A stretch of DNA of 64,000 nucleotides from Rhizophagus clarus (lineage: Eukaryota > Glomeromycota > Glomeromycetes > Glomerales > Glomeraceae): contig BLAL01000058.1 in NCBI GenBank assembly GCA_015698045.1, positions 250,501 to 314,500 of the forward strand. The letters are read 5' to 3'. The number at the start of each line of letters is the position of its first letter. Position 1 is the stretch's first letter. The notes below the pieces were generated by a model, which saw only the letters and a program-made list of their open reading frames with translations, was not told the origin of the DNA and ran no database searches. The translations under genes and the position numbers were made by a program. Below, piece after piece: positions 24,043-37,450 of this stretch.

Positions 24043-24680
24043 GTTGTTTTGGTATCAGGATATAATAAAAGAAAAAATATTGATGAAAAACGAAAAATAA
24101 AGTAACTTTGTTAGTAACGAAAAAGTTCTTTTCCTTCGAAAATTTTTGGTCGTGTGATCGATGGGGAAAAGTTTTTTTTTGTTACATCATATTCTAGTTA
24201 TTTAATTTCAAAATTAGGGCATTATTACAAGAATTCTTATCACATGATTTAATAAATTGCTAATAATATTAGAAAATTAGAAAGGATTGTATTATCATTA
24301 TTCTAAAAAAAGAAAAAATAAAACATTAGTAAATGCTTTATTAAAAAAATTTACAATAAATATTCATATAATTACATTAAAACACTTCATAAACTTTGTA
24401 TTGCAGTCAGATATTACTTTCTCAAAATAAAAAAAAAGAAATAAGTTAACCATTTGTAAACATTTTCTTAAAAAATAAAATAAATATAAAACAAAATAAA
24501 AAATACCTGGTTCTTTTAAAAATAAGGAATTGTTTTAAAAAAACGTTTAAGAAAAAGATTATCTATAAGCAAATAATTATGTGAATTAGCCAATCAAAAT
24601 TTGTTTACTCATATGATAAAGATCCCAGTTCGCAAATTTCCATTTTTCATTAGAAAATTATTTACATAAAAAAAAATTAT
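24043..24680. other. AT-rich DNA upstream of the LINE fragment
   Basis: May include the element's 5' UTR. No gene, RNA or clear terminal repeat is visible. Confidence 0.4.
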
Positions 24681-24689
24681 TTAAAAAAA

Positions 24690-24860
24690 AATCCAACCCG
24701 ATTGGATAAGAACAATATAAAGAAAAATGACCAACCCAATTGGATGAGAAAAAATATAAAAAAGTTTGATTCCAATCAAACGTGTCCAACTCCAATTGGA
24801 CAAGAAAAAAATATATAAAAAAATAAAGCTTGATCCCAATCAAACATGACAAAATAAAAA
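24690..24860. repeat. Degenerate tandem repeat with CCAATTGG-type palindromes
   Basis: Words such as 'ccaacccgattggat', 'ccaacccaattggat', 'tccaatcaaac' and 'ccaattggaca' recur every ~35 bp, separated by A-rich runs. The minus-strand 91-codon frame over this region is Phe-rich and follows from the poly-A tracts. Confidence 0.55.
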
Positions 24861-25076
24861 AAAAAAAATATGAAAAAAATATATATATATATATAAAATT
24901 TGCACGAAAAGCAAAAAAAAAAAAAATTTTCAAAATTAAAAAGGTTAATTTAAATAAAGTTTTTAAATTTCAAATAATTAGTAACTAGTTATTTTGAAAA
25001 TTTTACTTATAAAATTAGAGCACAGCTCTTTAGATTTTTTGTATTTACAATTTTTCGCCAAATGGCTATTATTTTT

Positions 25077-27140
25077 TCAACAATTAATACAAAAATCTCT
25101 AAATTTTTCTGGAATATTGGGACAATTATGCAACCAATAGTCCTTTTTACAATATAAGCAGCTTGTATTAGACTGTTGTGCTATTATTGGTGTAGATGTG
25201 ACTGTTGTTACAGCTGCTGAGATTGTTGCAGCTACTAATTATAAAATAGAAATTTTTTCTTCCAGTTCCGTCATCTTTAAGAGTTTGTTGAAAAAATTTT
25301 GTTACCTGTTAGTGGTTTTTCTTTTCTACAGGCGCACAAGAAAATGCACTTAAACCCCACTGCCTATGCTTTTCCATAAATTCAGATATGTGATTAACAA
25401 GAACATGTATATATGGGATGATTGTACTTGGACTATATAATCCTTTTTCAATACATTTTGTATTTGGTATAACATTATCTGGAGTTAAAAATATCTGGAG
25501 TTAAAAATAGCTCTAACCAATCTTCAACTTCAAATTGGAATTGTTGAGTATCATAATTTTTTGATTTAAGAGCCAAATAAATTTATCCCATAATTCACGA
25601 ATTTTTCTAGCTTTTGAAGGTGGTAAAATTCTATTTAAGTTAAAGTTTCTTAGAACTTTTAATTTATCATCTCCCATTAATGAAGTGTGATTCCACATAT
25701 TTACTTCATGTTCCTTCCAAAATTGAAATTTTACACCAATATTATTCATTTCCTGTATAATTTCTTCACGACATAAGTCATCAAATTGATTGAATTCCTT
25801 TAGCTCTGTTATAACTAGATTCCAGAGGTGATCCCAAATTTGAAGCATTATGTGTAGTTCATCAGGTATCTAGTTTTCTAATGGAATCATATTAAAAAGA
25901 GGGTTTTTGATGTGACCAGGATAGCTTGAAAGTGATTCATTAATTTTTTCCATTTTTTTATTAATTTTCCAATTACAAGTTTATTGGTTACTTTTAGAAA
26001 CTTGGCACTAATGACAAAAATAATTCAAATTAGAAGCATTAAATCCCAAGCAAATTGTAAGAAACTTTCAATCAGCACTAAAATATAATGCAAAATTCCA
26101 ATGAACATCATTAATAACTAAACCATAGGTTTTAAGATCATTTAACTCTACAATAAAGGGCACCATAGAAATTTCCAAAATTTCATAACTTTCTGTACCA
26201 GGAAATAAAATAGTTGTATAGTGATGGTCTTGTATATGAAGTTTTTTGCTCATTATTCAAAATTGATATAGTTAACATAACGTGTTTAATCTTTCTACCC
26301 ATGTTACATCCATTACCAGATATTCTTAAATGAATAATTGGATTATTGACATCTAAAATTCCATCTAGAACTAAAACTGAAACAATATATGATAAAATAC
26401 CTTTTGCAATTCTATAACTACCCTTGCCATTTTGAATTTCTTTTGGGATTATTTCTGAATTATAAGCATCTTAAACTTTTATGAAATTAAATTTGTTTTG
26501 TATTGGAATATCAACAAAAGTAATCGCAATTTTTTGGTCCATATCTTTAGTTATTTTAGTTCGTTGCTCTGATATCATCCATTCACGTTTCAAATTAGGT
26601 TCTATTGTTGCCAAAGATCTATAACCTTCACGGGAAATATGATTTTGATCAACACTTGTACCAATGAGATAAGTTTGTCCTCTTTTTCTTTATTATTCTT
26701 TTGCCTATAGTCAATTTGAAAGTCCTTTTTATTTACATTATATAAAATTTGCTTAAGGAAAACCTAATCTTTACTATAAATTTTAGATCCTTCAACTTGA
26801 ACCTGTTCTTTTAGTTTACATCCAAATTTGCGTTGTCTTTTATATAGTTGAACTATTGTAAAACTCAAGTGACTTTAATTGAGGACTTTTTCTTTCTCTA
26901 GAGTGCTTTAATGTTATTAAATAAATTCCAAAAAGATGTACTCCTGATATTAACGATCTCTCATTATTAGGAAAAAGTTTCTGAAAAAATAATTAATTAA
27001 TTTAATTTCAATAAAATTCTATTAGTTCATTTGTATTTATAACTTACTCTTAAAACTTCATCTACGCATTATAGCATTGTGTTGATTTAAACCTTTTCTC
27101 ATTTTAAATGTTTTTTCACACACAGAACATTGAAAGGTAT
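25077..27140 (-). pseudogene. C2H2 zinc-finger/transposase-like gene, heavily broken
   Basis: Scattered minus-strand frames read in order as one protein. Near 27135 there is a C2H2 finger (FQCSVCEKTFKMRKGLNQH). Around 26300-26450 comes NPIIHLRISGNGCNMGRKIK; at 26253-26068 HYTTILFPGTESYEIL and WNFALYFSAD; then, past stops, KFLTICLGFNASNLNYFC and YPGHIKNPLFNMIPLEN. PDELHIMLQIWDHLWNLV and HTSLMGDDKLKVLR follow. After a duplicated 16-bp word at 25485-25515 comes YIHVLVNHISEFMEKHRQWG and a terminal Cys-rich part (CLYCKKDYWLHNC). I recall this architecture from large transposase-like families in Rhizophagus. Several stops (TGA 26068, TAG 26008) lie where Trp is expected. Confidence 0.65.
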
Positions 27141-27670
27141 CAGCATTACTTAAATTTGTTGGAGAAATTGGAGAAATTGGAGTGAGCGGTAAAAATAGTA
27201 GGCATTATATCTGAAAAATAAATAAAGAAATATTTAAAATTTTAGATAATTTTTTTTTTTTGTTAAAATATATCTAAAAATAACTTACTTGTTAAATATG
27301 CAGCTTAATATTTGACCAAAGTGTTAGAAATGGTTTCTTTATGGGAAAAATGGGTTTTTATATGAGAAATGGGTTTTTTTGTAAAAGTTTTGTCTAAATA
27401 TTTTAGTTTTGTGACGTATCATTTAGTTAGATGACTATTTATCGACTGATTTTTTAGTGCCACAGAATAATTTTGGGTCCAATCTGTTTTATAAAATTTT
27501 TATTTAAACTCTTTTATTCCGAATAGACAAATCCGCCAAAATGAATTATCAAATTACATTTTATTGCGAGATTCATCCACCTTTATTTTGTTAGGTAACA
27601 GTGTACTATGATATTTTTTTATCATTTAAATGAAATTTTTTTTCCTTATAGATTATTGTAAAATTTATTT

Positions 27671-27744
27671 TGCTTCTTACACTTTTGAAGTGTATGAATC
27701 CATAGTTTGCTTCTTACATTTTCAAAGTGTATGAATTCATAGTT
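27671..27744. repeat. Two-copy 37-bp tandem repeat
   Basis: TGCTTCTTACACTTTTGAAG followed by TGTATGAATCCATAGTT is repeated once with four or five changes. Confidence 0.85.
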
Positions 27745-28640
27745 TATATATTTAACTAAATTTTTTGTCAACTTAACATTTGTTGAAGTGTAAATTCTGG
27801 TAGACAATGAAAATGATGATAGTAAAGTGATAATTATATGTATAAATATATAATATTAATTATTTATATATTGTACTTATTATAATACAATGGATGAAGG
27901 TGTATGCTAATAAATATGATAAATATCATTTTTATCAATGAAAGTTTCTGTAAGAATAATAAATTTTCTTGAAATATAAGTCCATATTTGAAGTATTAAA
28001 TGATCATGTTACAAATTGCATATTATGAAAAGATGAAAAGTTGCTAAATTAAGAATCTAGTATATAGCAATCATTTAAATTATATTAAGAATAATTTATT
28101 CATTGTAATAATAGAATAACTAACTTTTATTAAGAAAAATGGATAGGATGAGTATGGTTATATGAAGACTGTGAATAACTTAATGGAGAGTAAAATTGAG
28201 AAAAGGAGGAATGGTAAGAGCTAGATAAAGTAGAAGAAGCAAGAGAAGGGATTATATAAAATTATATTTTGTAAATGCAATAATTAGGAATATATGAATA
28301 GTGATTTTATTAATTTAATTATTAAATTAACTTCTTTGTTGGCAGGAGAATTTAAACAATATTAACATAGATCAATTATTTAAAATTATTACTCAATAAT
28401 AAATAAATAAAAGTAGAAAAATCTTATTAAAGATATAACAATTGTATTTTTTCTGTTATTATAATATATCACAGAAAATATTGCTAAACAATAAGTAATT
28501 AATTTTGATACAATGATTTTAGAAATTTGAGTAATGTCAACATAAATGACTCCTTTTCAAAAATCTTAGAATTCTGTCATATCACTGTTATTTCACAGGA
28601 AATAGCAATTCCTTTGTATTAACAGCAAGTTTAATTGAAT
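27745..28640. other. AT-rich intergenic DNA
   Basis: No open frame of note and no clear repeats. Confidence 0.5.
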
Positions 28641-28649
28641 AAAACAATC

Positions 28650-29556
28650 TGCAAGATTTATTCAAATTTAAAATTGCTGTTTGTAAATGATGTTCACTAA
28701 TGAGATATTATGAAAAATCCTTGGATCAAGAATTTGTTCAATAGTTTCATTAATGAGTAATTCATTATGATCGCTGCATATTGTATATCTAGATTAATAA
28801 ATAATATTAAATAACAATATAAATACAAAATTGTCAAATAAATTACTCCTTCTAATAATGATTGTTGTTAAAATGCTGAATTGCATTAGTTTATAATCTC
28901 AAATATGGAGTAGTATGAGTTGGTGTGCATTATTTGAGACTAGTCCTTCAATATTAAATATTTTTTAAGAAGATTTTGCTTTGTGGGAAGTTCGCTTTTT
29001 CATTACATTAATCAGAAACTTATGGCTTAAATAATAATTAAAATTTATTACTTAAAAGTCTATCTTATTTGGCTTTACTTGTATATTTTTGTAAATCAAA
29101 TTAATACAATGAGCTATACATCGTATACTTAAAATATTTAAATAAGCTGAAGTTTGTCTGTAAAAAATGTGGTAAATTTTTCCCAACCTTAAATAAAACT
29201 TTCTTCCAATATCATATCAATATTTTTGCAAAATTATTTGCGTTTATGTTTACTGTTTATTGACCAGTGAATCAGTTTCTATCTTTATAGCCCAATCTCC
29301 TGTTGTTTTGAAAAAGATTATTGCTTGTTTTGATATTTAAAATATGATTGGCTTATAATAAATTCACTCTTTCAACGAATCTGATAAGTCTTATAATAAA
29401 TTAAAATATTCTTTTTATTTTTCATGGTATTGATTAATTGTGAATATGAAACAATGACAATGATGACACCAATCTATTCCATCTTTGGATATGATAAAAT
29501 TACAGTTATGATATAAAGAATATCCATTAGGATTTGTCCAACCATCAAATCCTTAT
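28650..29556 (-). pseudogene. hAT (DUF659-type) transposase relic
   Basis: At 29552 the minus strand reads GFDGWTNPNGYSLYHNCNFI and continues to a stop at 29415. 'DGWT(N/S)P.G.SLYNFI' is the signature of the DUF659/hAT catalytic region. Further on, WEKFTTFFTDKLQ and, one frame over, AYLNILSIRCIAHCINLI match the 'RCxAHxxNLI' motif of hAT transposases. Beyond about 29050 the homology fades. There are many stops and shifts and no terminal repeats were found, so this is an old inactive copy. Confidence 0.6.
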
Positions 29557-29667
29557 TTTTAAGAAAAAAATATTTATTTATTATTTGTATAATTATCCAA
29601 AATACTATTTTCTAGAACTTTGACCCTAGCTTCAAAATCGTTATATTTAATTAAATCCTGATATGAA

Positions 29668-30477
29668 TTAAGCCTTCTCCAATTCTTTTTTAAAATCTAC
29701 CAATAAAAATACTCCTGTTGGCGTTTTATGGACAGGAAGACCTGATTCAACAGCAGAGCTAAATTTATACTGCTCTTCTGCATGTGGTGTTAATGAGCTG
29801 AATGACAAACTACGCCTATGAACCAATATGATGAAACGGCCTGTTGTAACATCTACATTTTCTGCCTTGTCATTTTTAGCATCTGCAATAACAGATACTT
29901 TTTTATGGTCAATTAATTGATTCCAAGTGTACGGATTCTTGGGATCATCATAATCTTTCTTTTTTAAGATAGGTGCTGATCTATAATTTACATTATGTTG
30001 GATGTCAATTCTCTTAAATAATACTTCATTTGATGCCAAGAGACATCCAAAGTAAATTTCTTTAATAGTCATTTGATGAATTCCAATCAAATCCACCAAT
30101 CTATATGTAATCAGATGCATATGTAAGATGAATTTTGGGAAAGATTCTTCATCTAGTCGGTTAAATGGATCCAAGATGATATCATCAAAGAAACCTAACT
30201 TTAAGTGTGAGACAAGAGATGCAATTAGTACAAGAGGTACTTTAGCTTTATATCATGTGTTATCAATCTTTTCTAAAAAAATAAGACCCCCAGCTTCATG
30301 ATCCTCTAAAGTACTATCATCTAGAGAAATGTCCTTGGTGATCGGCTTTTGAGTATGGATCCAAAACATAAGCTTCAATATGGCCTTTTTACGTTTTTCA
30401 TATGACTAAAAAATTCCAAAACGACTTCTTATTATGAGTTTGCAAATAGTTAATGATAAAATTAGATGAAGATGACA
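29668..30477 (-). pseudogene. Unknown protein gene, one frameshift and one stop
   Basis: The probable start is ATG at about 30477 (MSSSSNFIINYLQTHNKKSF). After about 23 codons the frame shifts by one to continue YEKRKKAILKLMFWIHTQ, runs to a TGA at 30253, then stays open for 194 codons (YKAKVPLVLIASLVSHLKLG, FNRLDEESFPKFILHMHLIT, TGRFIILVHRRSLSFSSLTP) to TAA at 29668. The rebuilt length is about 270 residues, with no signal peptide and no domain I can name. There is no ATG just after the TGA, so the long 3' frame lacks a good start of its own. Confidence 0.5.
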
Positions 30478-30479
30478 TG

Positions 30480-33400
30480 TTGAAAATAAAAGAATTTTGA
30501 AATTAAAGAAAAATTAGTAGAATGAAAATAATTATGTTAACCCCTTTTTATAAAACTAAAAACGCTTTTTTTAAGTCTATACTAGTAAAAGTATTTGCTA
30601 ATTCAATATTGTTACGAGTTTCAAATTGAATGTTTGAAATAATATATATTTGACAATCTTATCATTTTTGTTACTTTTTTCATATGCCATTAGCATAATT
30701 GTATTATATACATTCAAAAAGCAATATTATTCTGAATGTTTCTATAAATAATAGTATTAGGCCTATTTCAGCAAAGGTAACTAATACTATCAAATTTGGT
30801 GGACAATCTAGTGAAGGGAATTTTTTCATAATTATTACATTCTTACTAAGATCAATCCCATCATAAAAAAGATAAGTAGATTATATCATCTATCATAATT
30901 CAATGTCATCTCATATAAAATGAACTAAATGTGCTGCAGAGATCTTTCTGTCAAAAGTCTTTCAGTCATAAAAATTCTGGCTTCGGTTTAAATTTTTGAA
31001 TAAAGGATTTTAACAGCTAAATGGATTTTTTTTGAGATTTTTTTTCTACATTACTAGTAATTTTGATGGAAGTGATAGCAAGTTCGTATGGTTTTTTGAA
31101 CGGCCCTCAAAATGAATTTGAAATTAATAATACCTTTTAAGGGTAAAATCCATTAAAAATGCTAAAGCAAAAAATTATTCTCTAATGTTCTTTAAAATTT
31201 CATCATTTACATTCTGTACCATGATCCCTTATCAGAATTATATTATTCCTTCTATATATTAATCTTAAATTATATAAATATTGTATTGTAATCCAAATTT
31301 ATAATTGATTATTAATAGTTATTATACTCTTTTTTTGTATAATTGTTTTCAGATTTAGTTTTCAATAATTAAATGATCGTTCAGATAACTTCTTAATTAT
31401 TGTCAAATAATATTTATAAAACTTAATAATTAACTTTAACATTTTAGTATTCAATGTCTGTTTTTCAAATTTTGTTTAAAATTCACTATTAATTATATAA
31501 ATTAGCTATCCAATTTAAAATACAATATCATTATATTGGAAATTTTTTTTCCAATAATGTCAAAATTAACTAATTATTATGATTTATTAGCCTTATAGTT
31601 ATCACCTTGGTGATAAGTTCAGTTTTATTCAACATACACCTTCACTTCTTGTGGTATATATTTGAACTAGTATTAGATTTCATGGAAATCTAATATGGCA
31701 ATAAAGAATTTTCTTTAAAGATCAGTTTACTCTTCTTGTTTTTCTACAAAATTTCTATTATTATTGTAAGATACATAATTATTCTTTAATAATTTCTGCT
31801 TTGTTGTTTATTTCCTTATATGTATATATTAAAATATTTAAATGTTTAAAAATATTGTATCATCCTTAGATTTTTTTAAAGATGTATTTGAATTAAGAGT
31901 TGCCATATTCTTAGTAATTGGTGTAATTTTTTGTATCAAATTATTGACTAATATTATTTTAACTATATTTGTGATAATTACAAGCTTAATTTCGGAGTTT
32001 TTAACTTTAATTTTTTTTTATAATATTAATTAAAATGCTAAATGATATCTTATAAGAATTGTGTTTATTATTATGCATTAATTACTATATTCTATATCAA
32101 ACTTATTTTTTAGCATTAGTTGTGTAATATTCTCTCATTCAATTACTTTTACAGATGCTTCTTTGCAGCTAAATTTAGAGAATTTCTAATGATCTTTTTT
32201 TTCATTTATCTTTTAAAAATCATGGATTATTATAATAAATGTATGAAATAATTTATCTTGTTAAGTATTTCTAGTATGAATGCAAAAGGAATAGACAAAA
32301 ATGAACAAGATCACCATACTTAGACAGGGAATAATTTTTCAATTTTTGATGAGAACAAGCTATAACCAGATCCACTCTTTGATAATATATAAAAAAGAAA
32401 ATAAATATTTTCATAAAACCTGCCTCTGATTTAAAGTTAATAATAATCTTATCATCTCAACAGTTTTTGATATAAATAATTCCATAAAAAATATGTAACA
32501 ATAATATTAATTTATTGTACTATAATTCCTTTAAACAGGATGCAATATCAAATCCATTTTTCATCATTTCTAGAGATTTTTTTCTCTAGATAATAATTTC
32601 AAATTTTGCGATATAGTTTGCCAAATTATTATTATAATATTTGTTTAAGTATTGCTACTATGCATAATTACTTATTCCATATTTGCTATTACAAATAAAA
32701 TTAATTATAACAGGAAATTATCAGATATTAACTATTTTTTAAAACCTTGTCTTAAAAATAATAATAATTCTAGCTATTTTTGATAAATTGTATTTTCTTT
32801 TAAAAATTCCGATATTTAAATGAAAATTATAATAATAATGTAAAATTATGTGTTTTTTAATTTTTATCAAATTTACTAAATAATATTTTGTTTTCTTTCA
32901 TTAGCTACAAAAAGATTTTCACTGATTTTCCTATAACCTTGTGATGTTTACTATATCCAACTTGAAGTTGACAATACTTAAATCAACATAAATAATATAT
33001 ATATTAATATTAACCTTTATATAATATGCCATATGCTTATTTTGTTTTTTTGCAAAATTTCTGATAATTGTAACAAGATACTATAAGTGCAATATCTCTA
33101 GGATAAAGTCTATTATTTAATAATTTTTTATAAATTCTCCATCACAGATATCATCTATATTATTGTATAATTGCATCATATTATTAGTATATTTATGCCT
33201 ATATGGTAGTTCTTTAAGTCTTTTAAAGTTTTTAAATCGAAGTTTTAGGCGCTCAATTATAAAGATAAATGAACATCAATCCATCTTTGATATGGTAAAT
33301 AAATTTTGTCTTGTTTTACCATTACTATAATATAAATCCTCCTTACATTGACGTTACTATATTCAAGATTAAGAATGGTTATAATTATTTTTGTTTTCAA

Positions 33401-33680
33401 TGATATAATGTATTAAATTAATCAGTAACTAATAAAAATTATATCTTGCCATAATTTTATGATTAAGTTGTTTCAGATATATAAGTATATAAAATCCATT
33501 ACAACAATACCAATCCTGGCAAATTATAATGTTATATATTGCAAAAATTGGGTTTAAAGTTAATATAAAATTTAATAAGTTCAATATCATTGAAAACATT
33601 GTTGGTAAAGCTCCAAATATAAACAATTAACCATAATTCTAAATGGTCCATCATTAAAGAATCTGATTCATATTCTTGCA
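30480..33680. other. Gene-free AT-rich DNA
   Basis: About 3.2 kb without supportable genes. Short frames (for example 31842-32033 on plus, hydrophobic) look like chance in 80% AT sequence. Confidence 0.5.
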
Positions 33681-33702
33681 ATAAATTGCAAGCCAACTAT
33701 AA

Positions 33703-33824
33703 TTTTTTTTTTGGTGTTGAAAACGCACATACATTTATTAGATAAAGTGATAGGACTATATTATAATCACTTCTAATCTATGTGTAACACTCCCAGTAAT
33801 ATATAACCAGTTCGACCATCCAAC
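33703..33824 (-). mobile_element. SINE-like retroelement with polyA tail and 19-bp target-site duplication
   Basis: A 122-bp insert is bracketed by perfect direct repeats AATTGCAAGCCAACTATAA at 33684-33702 and 33825-33843. On the minus strand it starts GTTGGATGGTCGAACTGGTT and ends in AACACC followed by about ten A. A long target duplication and a polyA tail are hallmarks of LINE-mediated retrotransposition. GGATGGTCGAACTGGTTA resembles the 5' portion and A box of tRNA-Leu/Ser genes, so a tRNA-derived SINE is plausible; a B box is not obvious. The perfect duplication implies a recent insertion. Confidence 0.75.
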
Positions 33825-33849
33825 AATTGCAAGCCAACTATAAAAAGAA

Positions 33850-35100
33850 TGTGTAATGTTTTATATATATGTGATATTTTACTGTTCAACAATTGCTGTC
33901 CATTATTTTCTCTATATGGGCAGTATTAGAAGGGGAAAAAAATACTTTCATCAAAGGGGTAATGAATTGTAATTTTCATAGTTCATTTGAATTGTTAGTC
34001 AATTTTTTAGGATAATTTGCTTCATAACAATCCAGTTTAAGAAATCTATGTAATGCTAGATAAACTAACTGCATAAATAGTACTTATTGTATTTGTTTGT
34101 TTGCAATATTTTTGATTATGATACAGTAAATATAAGGTGAAAGGTTGATATTAATATAGGATAAGTAGGATTAAGAATTCATTGATCATTAAAAAAGAAT
34201 TTTGATTTTTATGTGTTTTTATATAACTATAAAAGGGTTTGAAATATTTAGTACCCTATAATATTTCTTTTTAAAAATAACATTTTTACTTTGTGTATAA
34301 AATAAATGTATAAGCTACTGTAATTTTGTATTTCGAATAATAATATATGATTAATTATTAAGTGGAAAGAAATTTTTTATGAATAAAAATATATTTATAA
34401 GTTCATTAAAATTTTGAGTGATTAATCTTTAAAATTAATATATATTTGTTCCACTAAAATATCTAATATAAAAATAGTAATATTAAGGAAGTATATTTTA
34501 TAATATATTGAGTAATAAATTGTAAAATTTATCATTACTGTATTTTTTTAAATAAAATAATAATTAAGTATACGAATCAAATGTGAGAGAAAATTTTTTC
34601 AAATCAAGGGAACAAGGGGGTATATATAAACATTCTCATTATTAAGTGTGGCAGTGTAAAAATTATTACAAGGCTACACAGCAGCAACTGGGCTTTTCCG
34701 GAAGTTGATCCGTATTTATCAATTTTGAGTATATGTTTCTTTTTTTAATTGAGGCTTATAAAACTACTTTAACTGATTAGAAATAATTATATACGTAATC
34801 GTTGTGTTACGACTGTTACGTGTAGTGATTTTATTCATTTACATTATAATCATCTAAATCTGTATTTTTTTTTTTACAAAATTTTGTGCGTTTCCAAATT
34901 ATATTATTAAATTTGTATATAATTGTATAAATTATATGGCTTAGTATTATTTATCTATTTCTCTTGATTCAAATATTACGGCAAATTATACAGACAAAAA
35001 TTTTTTTAATTTTTTTCGGCCATAAAATTTTTATCTTTTATCAAATAGAAAAATTTACCGATGCACGAGACCAAAAAAGATTTAAAACTCACATTTTATT
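33850..35100. other. AT-rich intergenic DNA
   Basis: No gene seen. Confidence 0.5.
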
Positions 35101-35103
35101 ATT

Positions 35104-35222
35104 GTCTGGAGCGAAGTGAAGGATCATATAATATCTATACAATATATTGGTGATTGGCACACCTCTATGTACGCACGTGATCTTCAGCCAATAAAATCGC
35201 AAATTTTTTTTTCGCTCCAGAC
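35104..35222. mobile_element. 119-bp MITE with perfect 12-bp inverted repeats
   Basis: GTCTGGAGCGAA at the left end is matched exactly by TTCGCTCCAGAC at the right. The interior includes a CACGTG. No target duplication longer than 2-3 bp is clear. Confidence 0.6.
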
Positions 35223-35229
35223 TTACAGT

Positions 35230-37010
35230 TTCCGTTTCCTAGTTGTAAAGAATGATTAGATAATATAAATCAAAATATTTAATATCAAGTTTATTCTGCA
35301 ACCAGTATCACTAAAACTTTGAATTTCACGTCAATGAAATAACAAAACAAGGTAGTTTCCCATTTTTAATTGATTGTTGTTGACTTTTGAGTGTTTTGAA
35401 ATCATGTTATAGAAATATGTCATGTATGCTTTATTATTCTCCTTAAAGAATAGAGTTGATAATTTTTAGCTAAAAACAGTAACTATAAATGTTGATACAA
35501 ATTTAATAATTTTTGTTGCTAATAATAATTTACCTTTTTTTATAGGAAAAGAGAAAATAAAAAAAAATTTTAGAAGGTAATAAATAAAATCAATTAACTA
35601 TATTGAATTTTGCTCGGTTAATAACGGTTAAACATGAATAGAAAAAGGAATATATTGTTTAAAAATAAGCCTTATTAAGTTATAAAAAATGTCTTCGGTT
35701 ATTTCGTGAATGTTTTATCCATATAAGAAATCTGCACACGGAAATGATATGTCTTGTATACGTTTCACAGACGTTTTCATAGATTCCGTATAACAATTCC
35801 GTATATTTAATACGTAATTCATTTTTACATATTTTTTGAAAAAATTAGTGTATACGTAAAATTTGATATTTACGGAATGTATACGGAATTTCTAAACTTA
35901 ATATAAGAATGAATAAAGCTTCATCAAATTCATCATAATAAGATGCATCAAATGGCAACATTTTTATAACTTAAATTGCAACCAATTGTATGGAATTCTT
36001 TTGCAATTTTTACTAATTCAATCCAATTACGGTAGTTCTCTATTTGACAATTCAGTTATATTTTCTTTGATATATATAATAAACTTCAGTATTAATATAC
36101 TACTTATACTATTTACAAATTATACAAATAAAAATCATAATTATTACTACTTATAGTACATTTAGTAATCTTTGTAATTCATAATAAAGATAAAAGTACA
36201 GAAATTAAAAAATATATCTAGTCATTTCTTTAAATCATTGACCTACTGTAGTAAAAATTGGTTAAAATTAAAGTTAAACACTGAATAATTGTACATTATT
36301 GTACATTAACAAATTTTATTTAAAGCATACATAATATCATCTATTTTATTTATAATTGAGAATTAGAAAATCAGTTCACCAAAAATCACATAACTTAAAT
36401 AATTTTTCATGTTAACAAACTGAAATAAAATAAGTTTTATTACTTTAGGCAAGGCTTAACCTATTATGCTGTGCTGGGAATAGAAGTTACTATTTCCATA
36501 TGAATAGGTCTTACTGTCATTATAATGGTATTATTGAATAAATTATTCATGGTATACCACATTTTTTGTTTTTGTAAATTTTATAATCATTTATGAGAAT
36601 CTTAATATGTTCTCGAGTAACCTGCTCTGACCCGGCCTGATCCGTTTGACCTGAAAGTATTCAGGTCACTTCCAGTAATTAGATAACCTGAAGTTTTTAT
36701 ATGAAAAAAAAAAATTTCCATTTTCTAAAGAAAAAAAATAAGAAAGAACTTTTATAGTTTTTATTTATAAAAATTTATTAAAACTTAAAAGATAAATTTT
36801 TTTTTTATAATACTATTAGTTTAACAGTAAAAAAGGAAAAATGTTAATTTATATTATTTATATTTGTACAGTTTGTGGATTTTGTAATAAAATTACAAAG
36901 GGATTGTGACAAAAATACAGTTATTGTTATAAGTAAATGAATATGATGATTGCTTACTATTTCAACTTCCCTATCTCAATTTCTGCTATCTATGTGTTCA
37001 TCTAAAGAAA
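35230..37010. other. Intergenic DNA with short TCCGTAT-rich stretch
   Basis: Around 35700-35890 the words TTCCGTAT and ATACGGAAT recur in both orientations. The same words recur at about 42890-43000. At 36615-36680 'cctga' words cluster (gacctgaaagtattcaggtc), and they appear again at 37920-37975 beyond the tandem repeat, possibly subterminal repeats of one element. No gene. Confidence 0.4.
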
Positions 37011-37019
37011 TCCAGCATT

Positions 37020-37450
37020 TTTTTTCTTAAAAAAAAATGTTTCTCAATTGAAAAATATGATATGTTTGTTAATTATAAAGCACATAGCCCTTCCTTCTAT
37101 ACTATCTTATTGTGCAAATCCGGGTTGTTCTATCTCTCTGGAACCCTATAAAAGAAAGAAACGTTAAAAAACGTTTCTCAATTATATATTTTTCCCTTCC
37201 CACATTATCTTTGTTGTGTAAGTCCGGTTCGTCCTATTCTCTAAGAGTCTGGAATCTTAAAAAATTATATACAATTAAATGTTAAAGAACGTTTCTTAAT
37301 TGAAAAAGCACAACCACTTTCTCATTTAACCTTTATTGTGTAAGTCCAGTTCATCCTATTCTCCAAGAATCTACATCTTAAAAAAAAGAAAAAAGAAATA
37401 TTAAAAACATTTCTTAATTAAAACCGCATAACTCCCTATCTCACAATCCC
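37020..37450. repeat. Tandem repeat, ~4 copies of a ~120-bp unit
   Basis: Each copy has 'tttattgtgtaagtccggttcgtcctattctc.aagagtct' followed by an A-rich stretch, then 'aacgtttctcaatt' and a C/T-rich block. Copies start near 37100, 37205, 37325 and 37440, the last partial. Confidence 0.75.

Noticed and set aside
24658-24933. Phe-rich 91-codon minus-strand frame
   Set aside because: It follows from poly-A tracts and the CCAATTGG repeat, with no coding signature.
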